A stretch of 22,315 nt of DNA from an uncultured Clostridiaceae bacterium (GCA_958417695.1 CATZDQ010000003.1:1-22315), one strand, 5' to 3'. Positions 14,901-21,797 are shown, counted from the first letter of the stretch. Notes: generated by a model not told the origin, from the letters alone. Made by a program: numbers and translations.

Positions 14901-16292
14901 TTCCTCAAAAAAATCAACAAGCGTCTTGTTTTTATCGTAAATTAGTTGTGTATCATTAAAATCATATAATAATTTTTGTCTTTCCTCAGGTGTAACAATC
15001 TCTATATCTTGAATATATAAATCATCAGAAGAAAGAATTTGTTCAATCATATATAAAATTCTAGCATGTATATCTGTAATATCCTCTTTAGAATATTTAG
15101 ATAAACGATAATCATAAGCAATATTCAAAGAACCCTCATCATTCATATCAAATAAATGAATCTGCATAGCATCAGCCACAAAGTTATTAAAAGTCCATCT
15201 AACATCATAGTCTACGGCAGCTGTATTCTTATTGGTTCTCGTATTTTGATAAGAAATTAAAATATCATATAAATTAGGTTGAGAGGGATTTTTAGCACGA
15301 ATGTGCTCTAGAATATTTTGATATGGATATTTTTGATGGCGAAATATAGCCAAAGCATCCATTGAAATGGTTTTAATAAAGTCAGAAAAAGAAGACTCGT
15401 TATGCATACAAAAACGAAAAGGAACTGTACTAATAAACATACCAGGGGTATTTTTTTCTGTATAAGTCGTTCTATTTAAAATAGGAGTACCTAAAACAAA
15501 ATCGTCTAATTGAGAAACACGACCAATATAAATAGCATATACAGCCATAAAAAAATTAAAAATAGATACTTTATTTTGAACGCAGAAAGCCTGTATACGT
15601 TCTACTTGAGAACATGGCATTACAAATAATTCTCTGCTAGCTATACAAGAATCGTTTGTGGAAGCATGTACAGAGGGAATCACACCTATTTCCGGTATAG
15701 TTTCAAACATAGCATCCCAATAGGCTTTATCTTTTTCAAATTTTTCACTAGAAAGATATTCTTTTTCAGCATCAATATAAGAAAGATAAGAGGTAGCTAC
15801 AACAGGATTGTCTTCTTTTTGTAATAAAGCCGTATAAATATTGATAATTTTGCTAGCAAGAAGACCAGCTGTACAAGCGTCAGAAATTAAATGATGAGCA
15901 GTAATAACAAAGCCACCATGACCATTTGAAAATTGAAACATTTTGAAACAAAATAATAAATTATCTATTAAAGAAATAGGGGCACTTACCATGTCCTTTT
16001 CTAATTTTTTTAAATCTTCATCTGTGTTTAAAGACACAAGACTAACAGGAAAATTAGAAACAGAAGAAATATATTGTTGTACATTTCCTGTATTATCAAA
16101 GGTAAGTTTTAAACGAAAACTATCGTTATCTTTTACAAAGGTCTCGATAGCTTTTTTTAGTAAATCAAAATCGACTACTTCGTGTAGTAAAACCGTACCA
16201 CAAATATGATTAATAGCGGTATCTTTATAAAATTGCTCTGTAAGCCAAATAGATTGTTGTGGATTGGTTAAATCATAATATTTTCTTTCCAT
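11979..16292 (-). CDS. Single-module nonribosomal peptide synthetase, C-A-T-R, with reductive release
   Basis: A 1437-aa protein. The condensation domain (about 1-430) has the active-site motif HHLISDA (133-139), with Ala in place of the usual final Gly. The adenylation domain (about 450-940) has YTSGSTGNPKG (605-615), NMYGPTETT (744-752), GRTDFQVKIRGYRIELSEIE (847-866) and NGKVDRK (931-937). The carrier domain has the phosphopantetheine serine S986 in LGLDSLG. The thioester reductase domain (about 1060-1437) has TGANGFLG (1066-1073), SS at 1195-1196 and YVHSK (Y1231, K1235). Aligning the binding pocket by hand to GrsA gives D651 I652 L655 Q694 M720 G722 M745 I753 W754 K933, which resembles the known glycine code (DILQLGxIWK). 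Predicted product: an N-acylated glycine aldehyde or alcohol, with the acyl donor unknown. AGGAG precedes the ATG. No phosphopantetheinyl transferase, thioesterase or exporter is in the window. Confidence 0.93.
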   Translation of the reverse strand: MERKYYDLTNPQQSIWLTEQFYKDTAINHICGTVLLHEVVDFDLLKKAIETFVKDNDSFRLKLTFDNTGNVQQYISSVSNFPVSLVSLNTDEDLKKLEKDMVSAPISLIDNLLFCFKMFQFSNGHGGFVITAHHLISDACTAGLLASKIINIYTALLQKEDNPVVATSYLSYIDAEKEYLSSEKFEKDKAYWDAMFETIPEIGVIPSVHASTNDSCIASRELFVMPCSQVERIQAFCVQNKVSIFNFFMAVYAIYIGRVSQLDDFVLGTPILNRTTYTEKNTPGMFISTVPFRFCMHNESSFSDFIKTISMDALAIFRHQKYPYQNILEHIRAKNPSQPNLYDILISYQNTRTNKNTAAVDYDVRWTFNNFVADAMQIHLFDMNDEGSLNIAYDYRLSKYSKEDITDIHARILYMIEQILSSDDLYIQDIEIVTPEERQKLLYDFNDTQLIYDKNKTLVDFFEEQVAKNPNHIALVFENQQLTYAQLNQKANQLAYVLLRHGIKRGDILGVLLERSCEMIVGLLAIIKIGATYLPLDPHYPVARISYILKDSQAKFILLHHPTMDLIDDSYAKLDISFSSSIYTIRDIKNLNTVISPDDILYVIYTSGSTGNPKGVMITYGNMTNFILAVNQVINFSPQKVMLSVTTISFDIFALEIWCSFANGLSVVLCNELEQNSPALLRDLCIRHHVTMIQTTPSRFTTLLSDKNNLDYFNHFTDIMVGGEPFPILLLQKLKQLTKANIFNMYGPTETTIWSTIKDLTYTNQITIGTPIANTVCYILDGHQKLLPPNVPGNLYIGGDGVSKGYFHKEVLTEEMFISSPFIENHVIYNTNDLAYMNKNGEVVHLGRTDFQVKIRGYRIELSEIESKILDFPEVKNAIVIPKNSKFLVCYYVAEKEIPSVSLTTYLLRFLPNYMIPSYYIKLKDMPLTPNGKVDRKQLPSFEIPCSNLEYASTPTQSKLSEVLSHVLKTENLDINTPFLNLGLDSLGIIQAQTELLPYHFSVTTQDFYRYPSIKQLASKIDSHLAQTNEQSTQVPALLKHSPDEIISNTSYIDIHENCLQNIFLTGANGFLGIHILYELLKTTQDTIYCLVRGNNYMHSVQRLANAYEFYFHESFSSYLNKRVFVIHGDIEKSDLGIDTDCLNNCISYFSTVIHTAAIVKHYGSYSDFEKINVNGTKNVADFAYKYHKKLVHISSISVSGNYLVRQDMHTVTEFSENALYIGQHYYDNVYVHSKLEAEKVVYTYAEKGLPVQVLRIGILAGRYSDGVFQEKIEENAFYNRIRTMIGICAVTEEMLQQEIEFTPVDYCAQAIVLLSKNSLCWNKIFHLYNPHFTHVKDIVKVLQDFNIHVKVLDNMQFDDYIQKLSKESSKNYLLGSIINDIQYDRHNLLSINYNYTVPICSNYTQNYLHLLNFNWPMVSDTYIKKLLTYMQTVHFI

Positions 16293-16329
16293 AAATATGT
16301 TCTCCTATGTTATCCATTTTTATAAAAAG

Positions 16330-16357
16330 ATTATATAACAAAACATCAAAAAAGCAA
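16330..16357 (-). promoter_or_regulatory. Promoter of the NRPS-kinase operon
   Basis: On the - strand: TTGCTT (16357-16352), 16-nt spacer, TATAAT (16335-16330), 37 nt before the start codon. A small dyad AACAA-N-TTGTT (16356-16366) overlaps the upstream edge of the -35 box. Confidence 0.65.
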
Positions 16358-16373
16358 CAATTTGTTTTATGAT

Positions 16374-16403
16374 TTGTGAAAAAAATAAAGAAAAAGTTAT
16401 AAA
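16374..16403 (+). promoter_or_regulatory. Possible weak promoter of the protease operon
   Basis: TTGTGA (16374-16379), 18-nt spacer, TATAAA (16398-16403). The region is A-rich, so a chance match is possible. It would lie back to back with the NRPS promoter in a 189-nt divergent gap. Confidence 0.3.
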
Positions 16404-16481
16404 AAAACAAAGAATGATAAAAAACGACAAAAAAGTAGATAAGTAAGAAAAAAGTAAATATCTAAAAAAATAAAGGACAGA

Positions 16482-17705
16482 ATGATTAAAACCAAAATAA
16501 TTGGAAAAAATAAGAGTAGTAAAAAAAGAAATGGAGGAACTGACAAAGTGTCGGGAAAAAATATGTATCGATATAAAAAAGCTAATAAACAAAAATTAAA
16601 AAATATCATGACGATACTAGCTATTGTCATATTAACGTCTATTTTAAGCATTTTATTATATAAACTATATGAAGGAATTGATATACGTACATATAGCCAA
16701 CAAACCAGTCAATTAAATGGCCAAGCAATTAGAACAACACAGACAGTAGAAAATGTAAAAGAACAAAGCAAACAAATAGCAGATGTAGTAGAAGAAGTGA
16801 CTTCTTGTGTAGTGGGTATTTCCAAAATAAAAAATGCTGGAAATACGATATTTTTAAAAGATGGAACAACGCAACTAGGATTAGGAACTGGCGTCATTGT
16901 ATCTGAGAATGGTTATATTTTATCTAATGAACATGTAACTGGTGCTAAATATAGTAATTGCTATGTAACTTTAGAAAATGGAAGGACATATACAGCCAAT
17001 GTAGTGTGGTCTGATTCTAATATTGATTTATCTGTCTGTAAAATAAATATTAAAAATCTACCATATGCTAAATTAGGAGACTCTGACAATGTTAGAGTAG
17101 GAGAAATCGTATATGCCATAGGCAATCCAATTGGTTTTGAATTTCAAAGAACCGTGACTTCTGGCATTATTAGCGCTACAAGTAGAACCGTAAGAATTGA
17201 TGAAAATGAAAAAAGTACGTATATGGAAGATTTAATTCAAACAGATGCTACTATCAACCCAGGAAATAGTGGAGGACCATTAATAAATCCAGATGGTAAT
17301 GTAATAGGAATTACCTCTGTAAAAATTACTTCCGCAGAAGGAATAGGTTTTGCTGTACCAATTAATGTAGTAAAACCGATTATTGAAAGATATTTAAAAG
17401 AGGGTAAATTTGAAGAAGCTAGTTTAGGTATTTTTGCTTACGATAAAGAAGTAATTCCATACTTAGATGAAAAAATTGAATTTAATAAAGGCATTTATGT
17501 AGCACAAATTTCTTTAGATTCACCAGCAGCTAAGACAAATTTAAAAGTGGGAGATGTCATTACTAAGATTGATAATCTAGAATTAACTAAAATGTGTGAC
17601 TTACGATGTTACATTTATACGAAATCACCAGGAGAGGAAGTGACACTTACAGTTTATAAAAATGGAAGAGAACAAACGATAAAAGTCACTTTGGGAATGA
17701 AATAA
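16482..17705 (+). CDS. Membrane-anchored HtrA/DegP-type serine protease with PDZ domain
   Basis: A 407-aa protein if started at the ATG at 16482 (AAGGA only 4 nt upstream). A GTG at 16548 preceded by GGAGG (10-nt spacing) would give 385 aa and is equally likely. A basic N-terminus is followed by one TM helix (about 42-60), so the protease domain faces outward. The trypsin-like triad is complete: H151 in ILSNEHV, D182 in SNIDLSV and S263 in TINPGNSGGPL. A C-terminal PDZ domain (about 310-405) contains AQISLDSPAAKTNLKVGDVI. HtrA proteins degrade or refold damaged envelope proteins. The next gene starts 12 nt later, so an operon is clear. It is divergent from the NRPS operon. Confidence 0.92.
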   Translation: MIKTKIIGKNKSSKKRNGGTDKVSGKNMYRYKKANKQKLKNIMTILAIVILTSILSILLYKLYEGIDIRTYSQQTSQLNGQAIRTTQTVENVKEQSKQIADVVEEVTSCVVGISKIKNAGNTIFLKDGTTQLGLGTGVIVSENGYILSNEHVTGAKYSNCYVTLENGRTYTANVVWSDSNIDLSVCKINIKNLPYAKLGDSDNVRVGEIVYAIGNPIGFEFQRTVTSGIISATSRTVRIDENEKSTYMEDLIQTDATINPGNSGGPLINPDGNVIGITSVKITSAEGIGFAVPINVVKPIIERYLKEGKFEEASLGIFAYDKEVIPYLDEKIEFNKGIYVAQISLDSPAAKTNLKVGDVITKIDNLELTKMCDLRCYIYTKSPGEEVTLTVYKNGREQTIKVTLGMK

Positions 17706-17717
17706 AAGGAGGAAATT

Positions 17718-19211
17718 ATGAACCAATCATATTGGGTTGCATCAGGGATAGAAGAGCAACCAACATATCCTAAATTAGAAAAAGATATAGAAAGTGAAGT
17801 TTGCATTATAGGCGGAGGACTAACAGGTTTAACTTGTGCTTACTATTTAACAAAAAAAGGTTTTAAAGTAAGTGTTATAGAGAAGAATAAAATTGGTAAT
17901 CATACTAGTGGAAATAGTACTGCTAAAATTACTAGTCAACATGATTTATTTTATGACTATTTAATTCAATCGGTAGGAAAAGAACAAGCTAGACAATATT
18001 TATATGCCAATGAACAAGCAATTCAGAATATAGAAGATATTATAAAAAATGAAAATATAGATTGTGCATTTAAAAGACAAGATGCTTATGTATTTACACA
18101 AGAAGAAAAGGAAATAGAAAAAATAAAAAAAGAAGTAAAGGCAGTTAATAGCCTTGGATTCCACAGTGAATTTGTAAAAAAAATAGCTTTACCAATAGAA
18201 ATACAAGGTGCTATTCGATTCCCTAACCAGGCACAATTTAATCCCTATTTATATATGTTAGGATTGGCTAATAAAATAGTAGAAAATGGAGGAAGTATTT
18301 ATGAAGATGCAAAGGTAATCGATGTCAAAAAACAGGAAGAAGATTATGATATATTAACCGAAAAAGCAAAAATAAATAGTCATTATGTGATTATAGCAAG
18401 TCACTATCCATTTTTAACAGTGCCAGGTTTTTACTTTATGAAAATGTATCAGGAAACTTCTTATATAATTGCAATAGAAGATAAAGATGCTGCAGCTTTT
18501 GACGGTATGTATATAAATGTGGAGAAACCAACACTATCTGTGAGAAAAACTGAAAATGGACTTATTTTAATAGGTGGTAGTGACCATAAAACGGGTGAAA
18601 AAATTAATCTAAAAGATGCTTATCAGAATTTAGAAAATAGGGCTAAAAATATATTTCCAGGTGCAACGGTAAAATATAAATGGAATACAGAAGATTGTAT
18701 CTCTTTAGATAAAATTCCCTATATAGGAGACTTTTCAAAAATGATGCCGAATGTTTATGTTGCAACTGGTTATAAAAAATGGGGAATGACAACTTCTAAT
18801 GTAGCAGCTAACATTATTGTAGATAAGATAACCGAAAAAGAAAATGCTTATGAAGAAGTTTTTAAATCTACTAGATTAAAACCGATTAAAAATTATCAAG
18901 AACTAACAAATATGACAAAAGAAGTTACCCAATCATTTTTAATAGAAAAATTGAAAAAACCAGAAGCCTATGTTAAAAATATGCATAAAGAAGAAGGAAA
19001 AATAATAGAGATAGATGGGCAAAAAGTAGGAGCCTATTGCGACCAAGAGGGAAAATTTCATTTTGTAAAACCGGTTTGTACACATTTAGGATGTGAACTT
19101 ACTTGGAATAATCTTGATAAAACTTGGGATTGTCCATGTCATGGCTCACGTTTTGATTATGATGGTAAATCTATTTATGATCCATCTATTAAAGATTTAG
19201 AAAAATTATAA
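17718..19211 (+). CDS. FAD-dependent oxidoreductase with C-terminal Rieske [2Fe-2S] domain (YhfW-like)
   Basis: A 497-aa protein. The N-terminal Rossmann motif CIIGGGLTGLTCAYYL (30-45 region) followed by VIEKNKIGNHTSGNSTAKI is typical of DadA/glycine-oxidase-like FAD enzymes; a second FAD motif YVATGYKKWGMTTS occurs near 350. The C-terminus has the Rieske pattern C454-T-H456 and C472-P-C474-H475, with C459 and C474 placed to form the classic disulfide. This fused layout matches the YhfW family of Firmicutes. It probably oxidises an amine or amino-acid-like substrate and passes electrons to the Fe-S centre; the substrate and acceptor are unknown. GGAGG lies 7 nt before the ATG. It sits between the protease and a small charged protein in one operon. 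Confidence 0.92.
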   Translation: MNQSYWVASGIEEQPTYPKLEKDIESEVCIIGGGLTGLTCAYYLTKKGFKVSVIEKNKIGNHTSGNSTAKITSQHDLFYDYLIQSVGKEQARQYLYANEQAIQNIEDIIKNENIDCAFKRQDAYVFTQEEKEIEKIKKEVKAVNSLGFHSEFVKKIALPIEIQGAIRFPNQAQFNPYLYMLGLANKIVENGGSIYEDAKVIDVKKQEEDYDILTEKAKINSHYVIIASHYPFLTVPGFYFMKMYQETSYIIAIEDKDAAAFDGMYINVEKPTLSVRKTENGLILIGGSDHKTGEKINLKDAYQNLENRAKNIFPGATVKYKWNTEDCISLDKIPYIGDFSKMMPNVYVATGYKKWGMTTSNVAANIIVDKITEKENAYEEVFKSTRLKPIKNYQELTNMTKEVTQSFLIEKLKKPEAYVKNMHKEEGKIIEIDGQKVGAYCDQEGKFHFVKPVCTHLGCELTWNNLDKTWDCPCHGSRFDYDGKSIYDPSIKDLEKL

Positions 19212-19229
19212 AAAGGTAAAGGAGGATAT

Positions 19230-19613
19230 ATGGTAACGTATTATAAAATCATATATCAAGATGATAAAGAAATCGTGCACTTGGATGTAAGTCCAAAAGA
19301 CTTAATTCCAATGCTTTTAGAAATTAGAAGAAACTTTCCAGTTATTCGATTACAAGATAATGAGGAAAAAGAGTATGATATTGCAGAAATTCTGGAAAAA
19401 GAAAAAGATAAATTAAAAAAAGAACTAAGTGATAAATCAAAAGATGAAATAATATATACTATGCAAAAGAAATTAACAGAGTTAATTAAAGAGGATTTAA
19501 TTTATGAAATTGACTTTAGTAAGATTATGACAGAGATAAGAAGACAAAAAGATAGGATTGAAAAAGTAGAGGATTTTAGAGATAAAGTAATTTATATTTA
19601 TATAAATATATAA
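19230..19613 (+). CDS. Small charged protein of unknown function, last gene of the protease operon
   Basis: A 127-aa protein I do not recognise. The first 45 residues look like an alpha/beta segment (MVTYYKIIYQDDKEIVHLDV). The rest is highly charged and probably a long helix or coiled coil (EILEKEKDKLKKELSDKSKD, then LTEIRRQKDRIEKVEDFRDK-like heptads), ending in YIYINI. It has no signal peptide, TM segment or Cys. GGAGG precedes the ATG closely (4 nt). It starts 18 nt after the oxidoreductase stop codon, so it is cotranscribed. Its stop codon abuts the T-run of the convergent terminator. Confidence 0.75.
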   Translation: MVTYYKIIYQDDKEIVHLDVSPKDLIPMLLEIRRNFPVIRLQDNEEKEYDIAEILEKEKDKLKKELSDKSKDEIIYTMQKKLTELIKEDLIYEIDFSKIMTEIRRQKDRIEKVEDFRDKVIYIYINI

Positions 19614-19650
19614 AAAAGAAAAGCGGAAGATGGTTTATACCACCTTCCGT
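19612..19650 (-). terminator. Terminator of the 47-aa gene, possibly shared with the protease operon
   Basis: The stem of CGGAAGGTGGT with ACCATCTTCCG on the - strand (11 bp including one G-T wobble; 19639-19649 with 19624-19634) has a 4-nt loop and is followed by CTTTTCTTTTTTA. On the + strand the wobble becomes an A-C mismatch and the T-tract is only TTT, so the main direction is leftward. Confidence 0.75.
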
Positions 19651-19653
19651 TTC

Positions 19654-19677
19654 ACATGTCCTAAATAAGCGACATGT
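19654..19677 (-). repeat. Inverted repeat at the stop codon of the 47-aa gene
   Basis: ACATGTC (19654-19660) and GACATGT (19671-19677) form a perfect 7-bp stem with a 10-nt loop, between the stop codon and the terminator. It may be a second 3' hairpin on the mRNA or a protein-binding site. Confidence 0.5.
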
Positions 19678-19820
19678 TAATGAGAAAAAGAACGAGGCCC
19701 CTTTCCATCGCAGAAAGATTTAGAATTGTAAAAATCAGTTCTAAACTGATTTTCATTTGATTTTTCTGATTCTCTCTCATAGTTTTTTGGCTCGCTTGGA
19801 AAAATAATTTCCGTGTTCAT
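19677..19820 (-). CDS. 47-aa small protein of unknown function
   Basis: A short gene on the - strand: ATG at 19820 and TAA at 19677-19679. The protein starts MNTEIIFPSEPKNYERESEK and ends FCDGKGPRSFSH. It is hydrophilic, with one Cys and no TM segment or signal peptide. Support for a real gene is unusually good for its size: AAAGGAGG about 9 nt before the ATG, an extended -10 promoter with a 17-nt spacer upstream, and a terminator 27 nt past the stop codon. It is divergent from the radical SAM operon (start codons 226 nt apart). It could be a regulatory or structural small protein, or a peptide substrate of the neighbouring enzymes; sequence alone does not decide. A perfect 10-bp inverted repeat (19731-19740 with 19744-19753) lies inside the coding region. 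Confidence 0.72.
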   Translation of the reverse strand: MNTEIIFPSEPKNYERESEKSNENQFRTDFYNSKSFCDGKGPRSFSH

Positions 19821-19854
19821 TGGACTTTTCCTCCTTTGTATGTTTTATAGAAAA

Positions 19855-19883
19855 ATTATAACATAATTTACATAAAAAATCAA
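19855..19883 (-). promoter_or_regulatory. Promoter of the 47-aa gene
   Basis: On the - strand: TTGATT (19883-19878), 17-nt spacer and TATAAT (19860-19855), with an extended TGT immediately before the -10 box. Confidence 0.75.
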
Positions 19884-19973
19884 ATAACTTTAGATATAAA
19901 CTTAAAAATTATTTAAAGTTCCATAGATTTATTATCACTGAGAAATATTATTTAAAAAAAATTAAAAAAAGTA

Positions 19974-20002
19974 TTGACAAATAGAAATGTTTTTATTAAA
20001 CT
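19974..20002 (+). promoter_or_regulatory. Promoter of the radical SAM operon
   Basis: TTGACA (19974-19979), 17-nt spacer, TAAACT (19997-20002). A small dyad TGTTA-A-TAACA (20002-20012) lies at or just before the expected start of transcription and could be an operator. Confidence 0.65.
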
Positions 20003-20046
20003 GTTAATAACAAAATGAGAATATCAAAAAAGAAAGAAGTGGTTGT

Positions 20047-20949
20047 ATGGAATTAAAGCCAAATAAGGAGAATATTTGTGGAAGAAGTTATCACTTGTTA
20101 AATGCGAAGCTAACCAATGATTGTAATGGGAGGTGTGAATTTTGCATAGCGTCCGGTACATATAAAGCACCTAAAACGTCTTTGAACAAAATGATAGAGG
20201 CGACGATTGCTTTAAGTCAATTTCAAGATGTTGATGTTTTAGGAGGAGAACCAACATTATATAAAGATTTATATCCGTTTCTAGAGGCTATTAGACCTAA
20301 AAAATCTGGAAAAATAACTATAATAACAAATGGAAGCAATATAGATGTTCTTATAAAATGTAAGAAATTTTTAGACACAATAATTATGAGTATACATCAT
20401 TATGATTTAAATAAAAATAAAGATATTGTAGGAATCCTTGTTAATGAAAATAGATTGAAACAACTAAACAGAGAAAAAGGAAATACAGAAACTATTTTAG
20501 CTTGTGTTATATGTAAAGAAAATTTAAGTACGATGAATGATATTAGAATTTTAGCAAAACAAGCTAAAGAATGGGGATTTGATGCGATTAAGTTAATGGA
20601 AGTAGTAACAATGAATGAAGGATATAAGGGATTTGTTGATTTACAAGACTTACTACTACCATATGGTATTCATCAAAAAAATCCTACACTAAAAGGTTGT
20701 TTATTTGAATTAGATGAATTAGGAAGGCACCTAGGAATAAAAACTTATATAAAATTATGCTGTCCGTTTAATAATATATATAAGGCAAAAGATTATGGAG
20801 TACCAAACAATATTGAATATCAACACGATTATATAAATGTTATTCACCCAGATGGTACAGTTACAGATAGTTGGGTGTATACATCATATGAAAATCAAGT
20901 CTTAAATGGAAAGGATGTGTATATAAATTATGAAGAAGAGAAACTGTAA
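20047..20949 (+). CDS. Radical SAM enzyme A of a tandem pair
   Basis: A 300-aa radical SAM protein. The cluster motif CX3CX2C is C26-NGR-C30-EF-C33. The SAM-binding GGEP motif is in DVDVLGGEPTLYKDL, followed by ITIITNGSN and IIMSIHHYDLNKNKDIVG. C-terminal Cys residues (in LKGC and IKLCCPF) could bind an auxiliary cluster, but no full SPASM pattern is visible. The fold resembles MoaA/SPASM-type peptide or cofactor maturases; the substrate is unknown. The ribosome binding site is weak (AGAAGTGG). It is clearly paralogous to the next gene, with Cys motifs at identical positions and the shared motif YGIHQK followed by GC. The two genes overlap by 20 nt, implying translational coupling. Confidence 0.88.
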   Translation: MELKPNKENICGRSYHLLNAKLTNDCNGRCEFCIASGTYKAPKTSLNKMIEATIALSQFQDVDVLGGEPTLYKDLYPFLEAIRPKKSGKITIITNGSNIDVLIKCKKFLDTIIMSIHHYDLNKNKDIVGILVNENRLKQLNREKGNTETILACVICKENLSTMNDIRILAKQAKEWGFDAIKLMEVVTMNEGYKGFVDLQDLLLPYGIHQKNPTLKGCLFELDELGRHLGIKTYIKLCCPFNNIYKAKDYGVPNNIEYQHDYINVIHPDGTVTDSWVYTSYENQVLNGKDVYINYEEEKL

Positions 20950-21784
20950 AAATTATTGTATGGGCGTAATGGGACCGAGATTAGTAATAAAAGTAAATAA
21001 TAGTTGTAATGGAAAATGTTTTTTCTGTGTTGGACGTGATAATAAACCTCTACCGACTGTAAATGTAAAAGTATTAATTCAAAAAGCTATTGAATTAAAA
21101 AACTATCCAAATGTTTTAATATTAGGAGGAGAACCAACATTATATAAATATTTAGAGGAACTAGTAAAAGGAATAGCGCCGTATAAAAAGAAAATAACCA
21201 TAACTACAAATGGAAGTAATCTATCATGCTTATTACCAATAGTAGAATACTTAGATAAAATAATAGTTAGTATTATGCACTATGATAAAGAAAAGAATAA
21301 AGATATTGTGGGTGTTAATATTGAAAATGATGGAAAATTAATAAAAGAATTTTCTAAAATAAATCCACAATTAAAACTTCGCGTTAATTGTGTTATGTTA
21401 AAAAGTGGAATCTCAACAATAGAAGATATGAAAAAAATGGCTACATATGCAAAGCAATTAGGCTTTAATTCATTAAAATTTTCAGAAGTCACTAGCCCTA
21501 AATTATATGATGAGGAATTTATAAATATATCCTATTTATTAAAAGATTATGGTATACACCAAAAAGATACCGTTACACATGGTTGTTATTTAGAACCACC
21601 AATTTTAGAAGAACTTTTCGGAATAAAAACAATACTTAATTTATCTTGCATATTAAAAGCTCCTACAAAAATATATAAGACAGAATTGACAAAAGAGGAA
21701 ATGTTAGAAGAAATTGAACCTATGAAGAATGTAGATAGTCTAATTTTACATCAAAATGGAGTTGTATATAAAGATTTTCAATAA
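20930..21784 (+). CDS. Radical SAM enzyme B of a tandem pair
   Basis: A 284-aa radical SAM protein. Its cluster motif is C26-NGK-C30-FF-C33, then VLILGGEPTLYKYL, ITITTNGSN and VSIMHYDKEKNKDIVG. The C-terminal Cys residues, HGC and LNLSC, align with those of enzyme A. Two extra Cys near the N-terminus (C6, C10) are not matched in A, which has a single C11. The two proteins align along most of their length (roughly 40% identity by eye), pointing to tandem duplication followed by specialisation. A 27-nt identical stretch around the GGEP codons occurs in both genes. The start lies inside the end of gene A. A 57-aa peptide gene follows 13 nt after the stop codon. Confidence 0.88.
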   Translation: MKKRNCKNYCMGVMGPRLVIKVNNSCNGKCFFCVGRDNKPLPTVNVKVLIQKAIELKNYPNVLILGGEPTLYKYLEELVKGIAPYKKKITITTNGSNLSCLLPIVEYLDKIIVSIMHYDKEKNKDIVGVNIENDGKLIKEFSKINPQLKLRVNCVMLKSGISTIEDMKKMATYAKQLGFNSLKFSEVTSPKLYDEEFINISYLLKDYGIHQKDTVTHGCYLEPPILEELFGIKTILNLSCILKAPTKIYKTELTKEEMLEEIEPMKNVDSLILHQNGVVYKDFQ

Positions 21785-21797
21785 AGGAGAGTGTAAC

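Noticed and set aside
16320..16651. Hydrophobic Phe-rich open frames on the - strand
   Set aside because: They are antisense to A-rich DNA in the divergent promoter region and the start of the protease gene; poly-A read backwards gives Phe-rich nonsense. They have no ribosome binding site.
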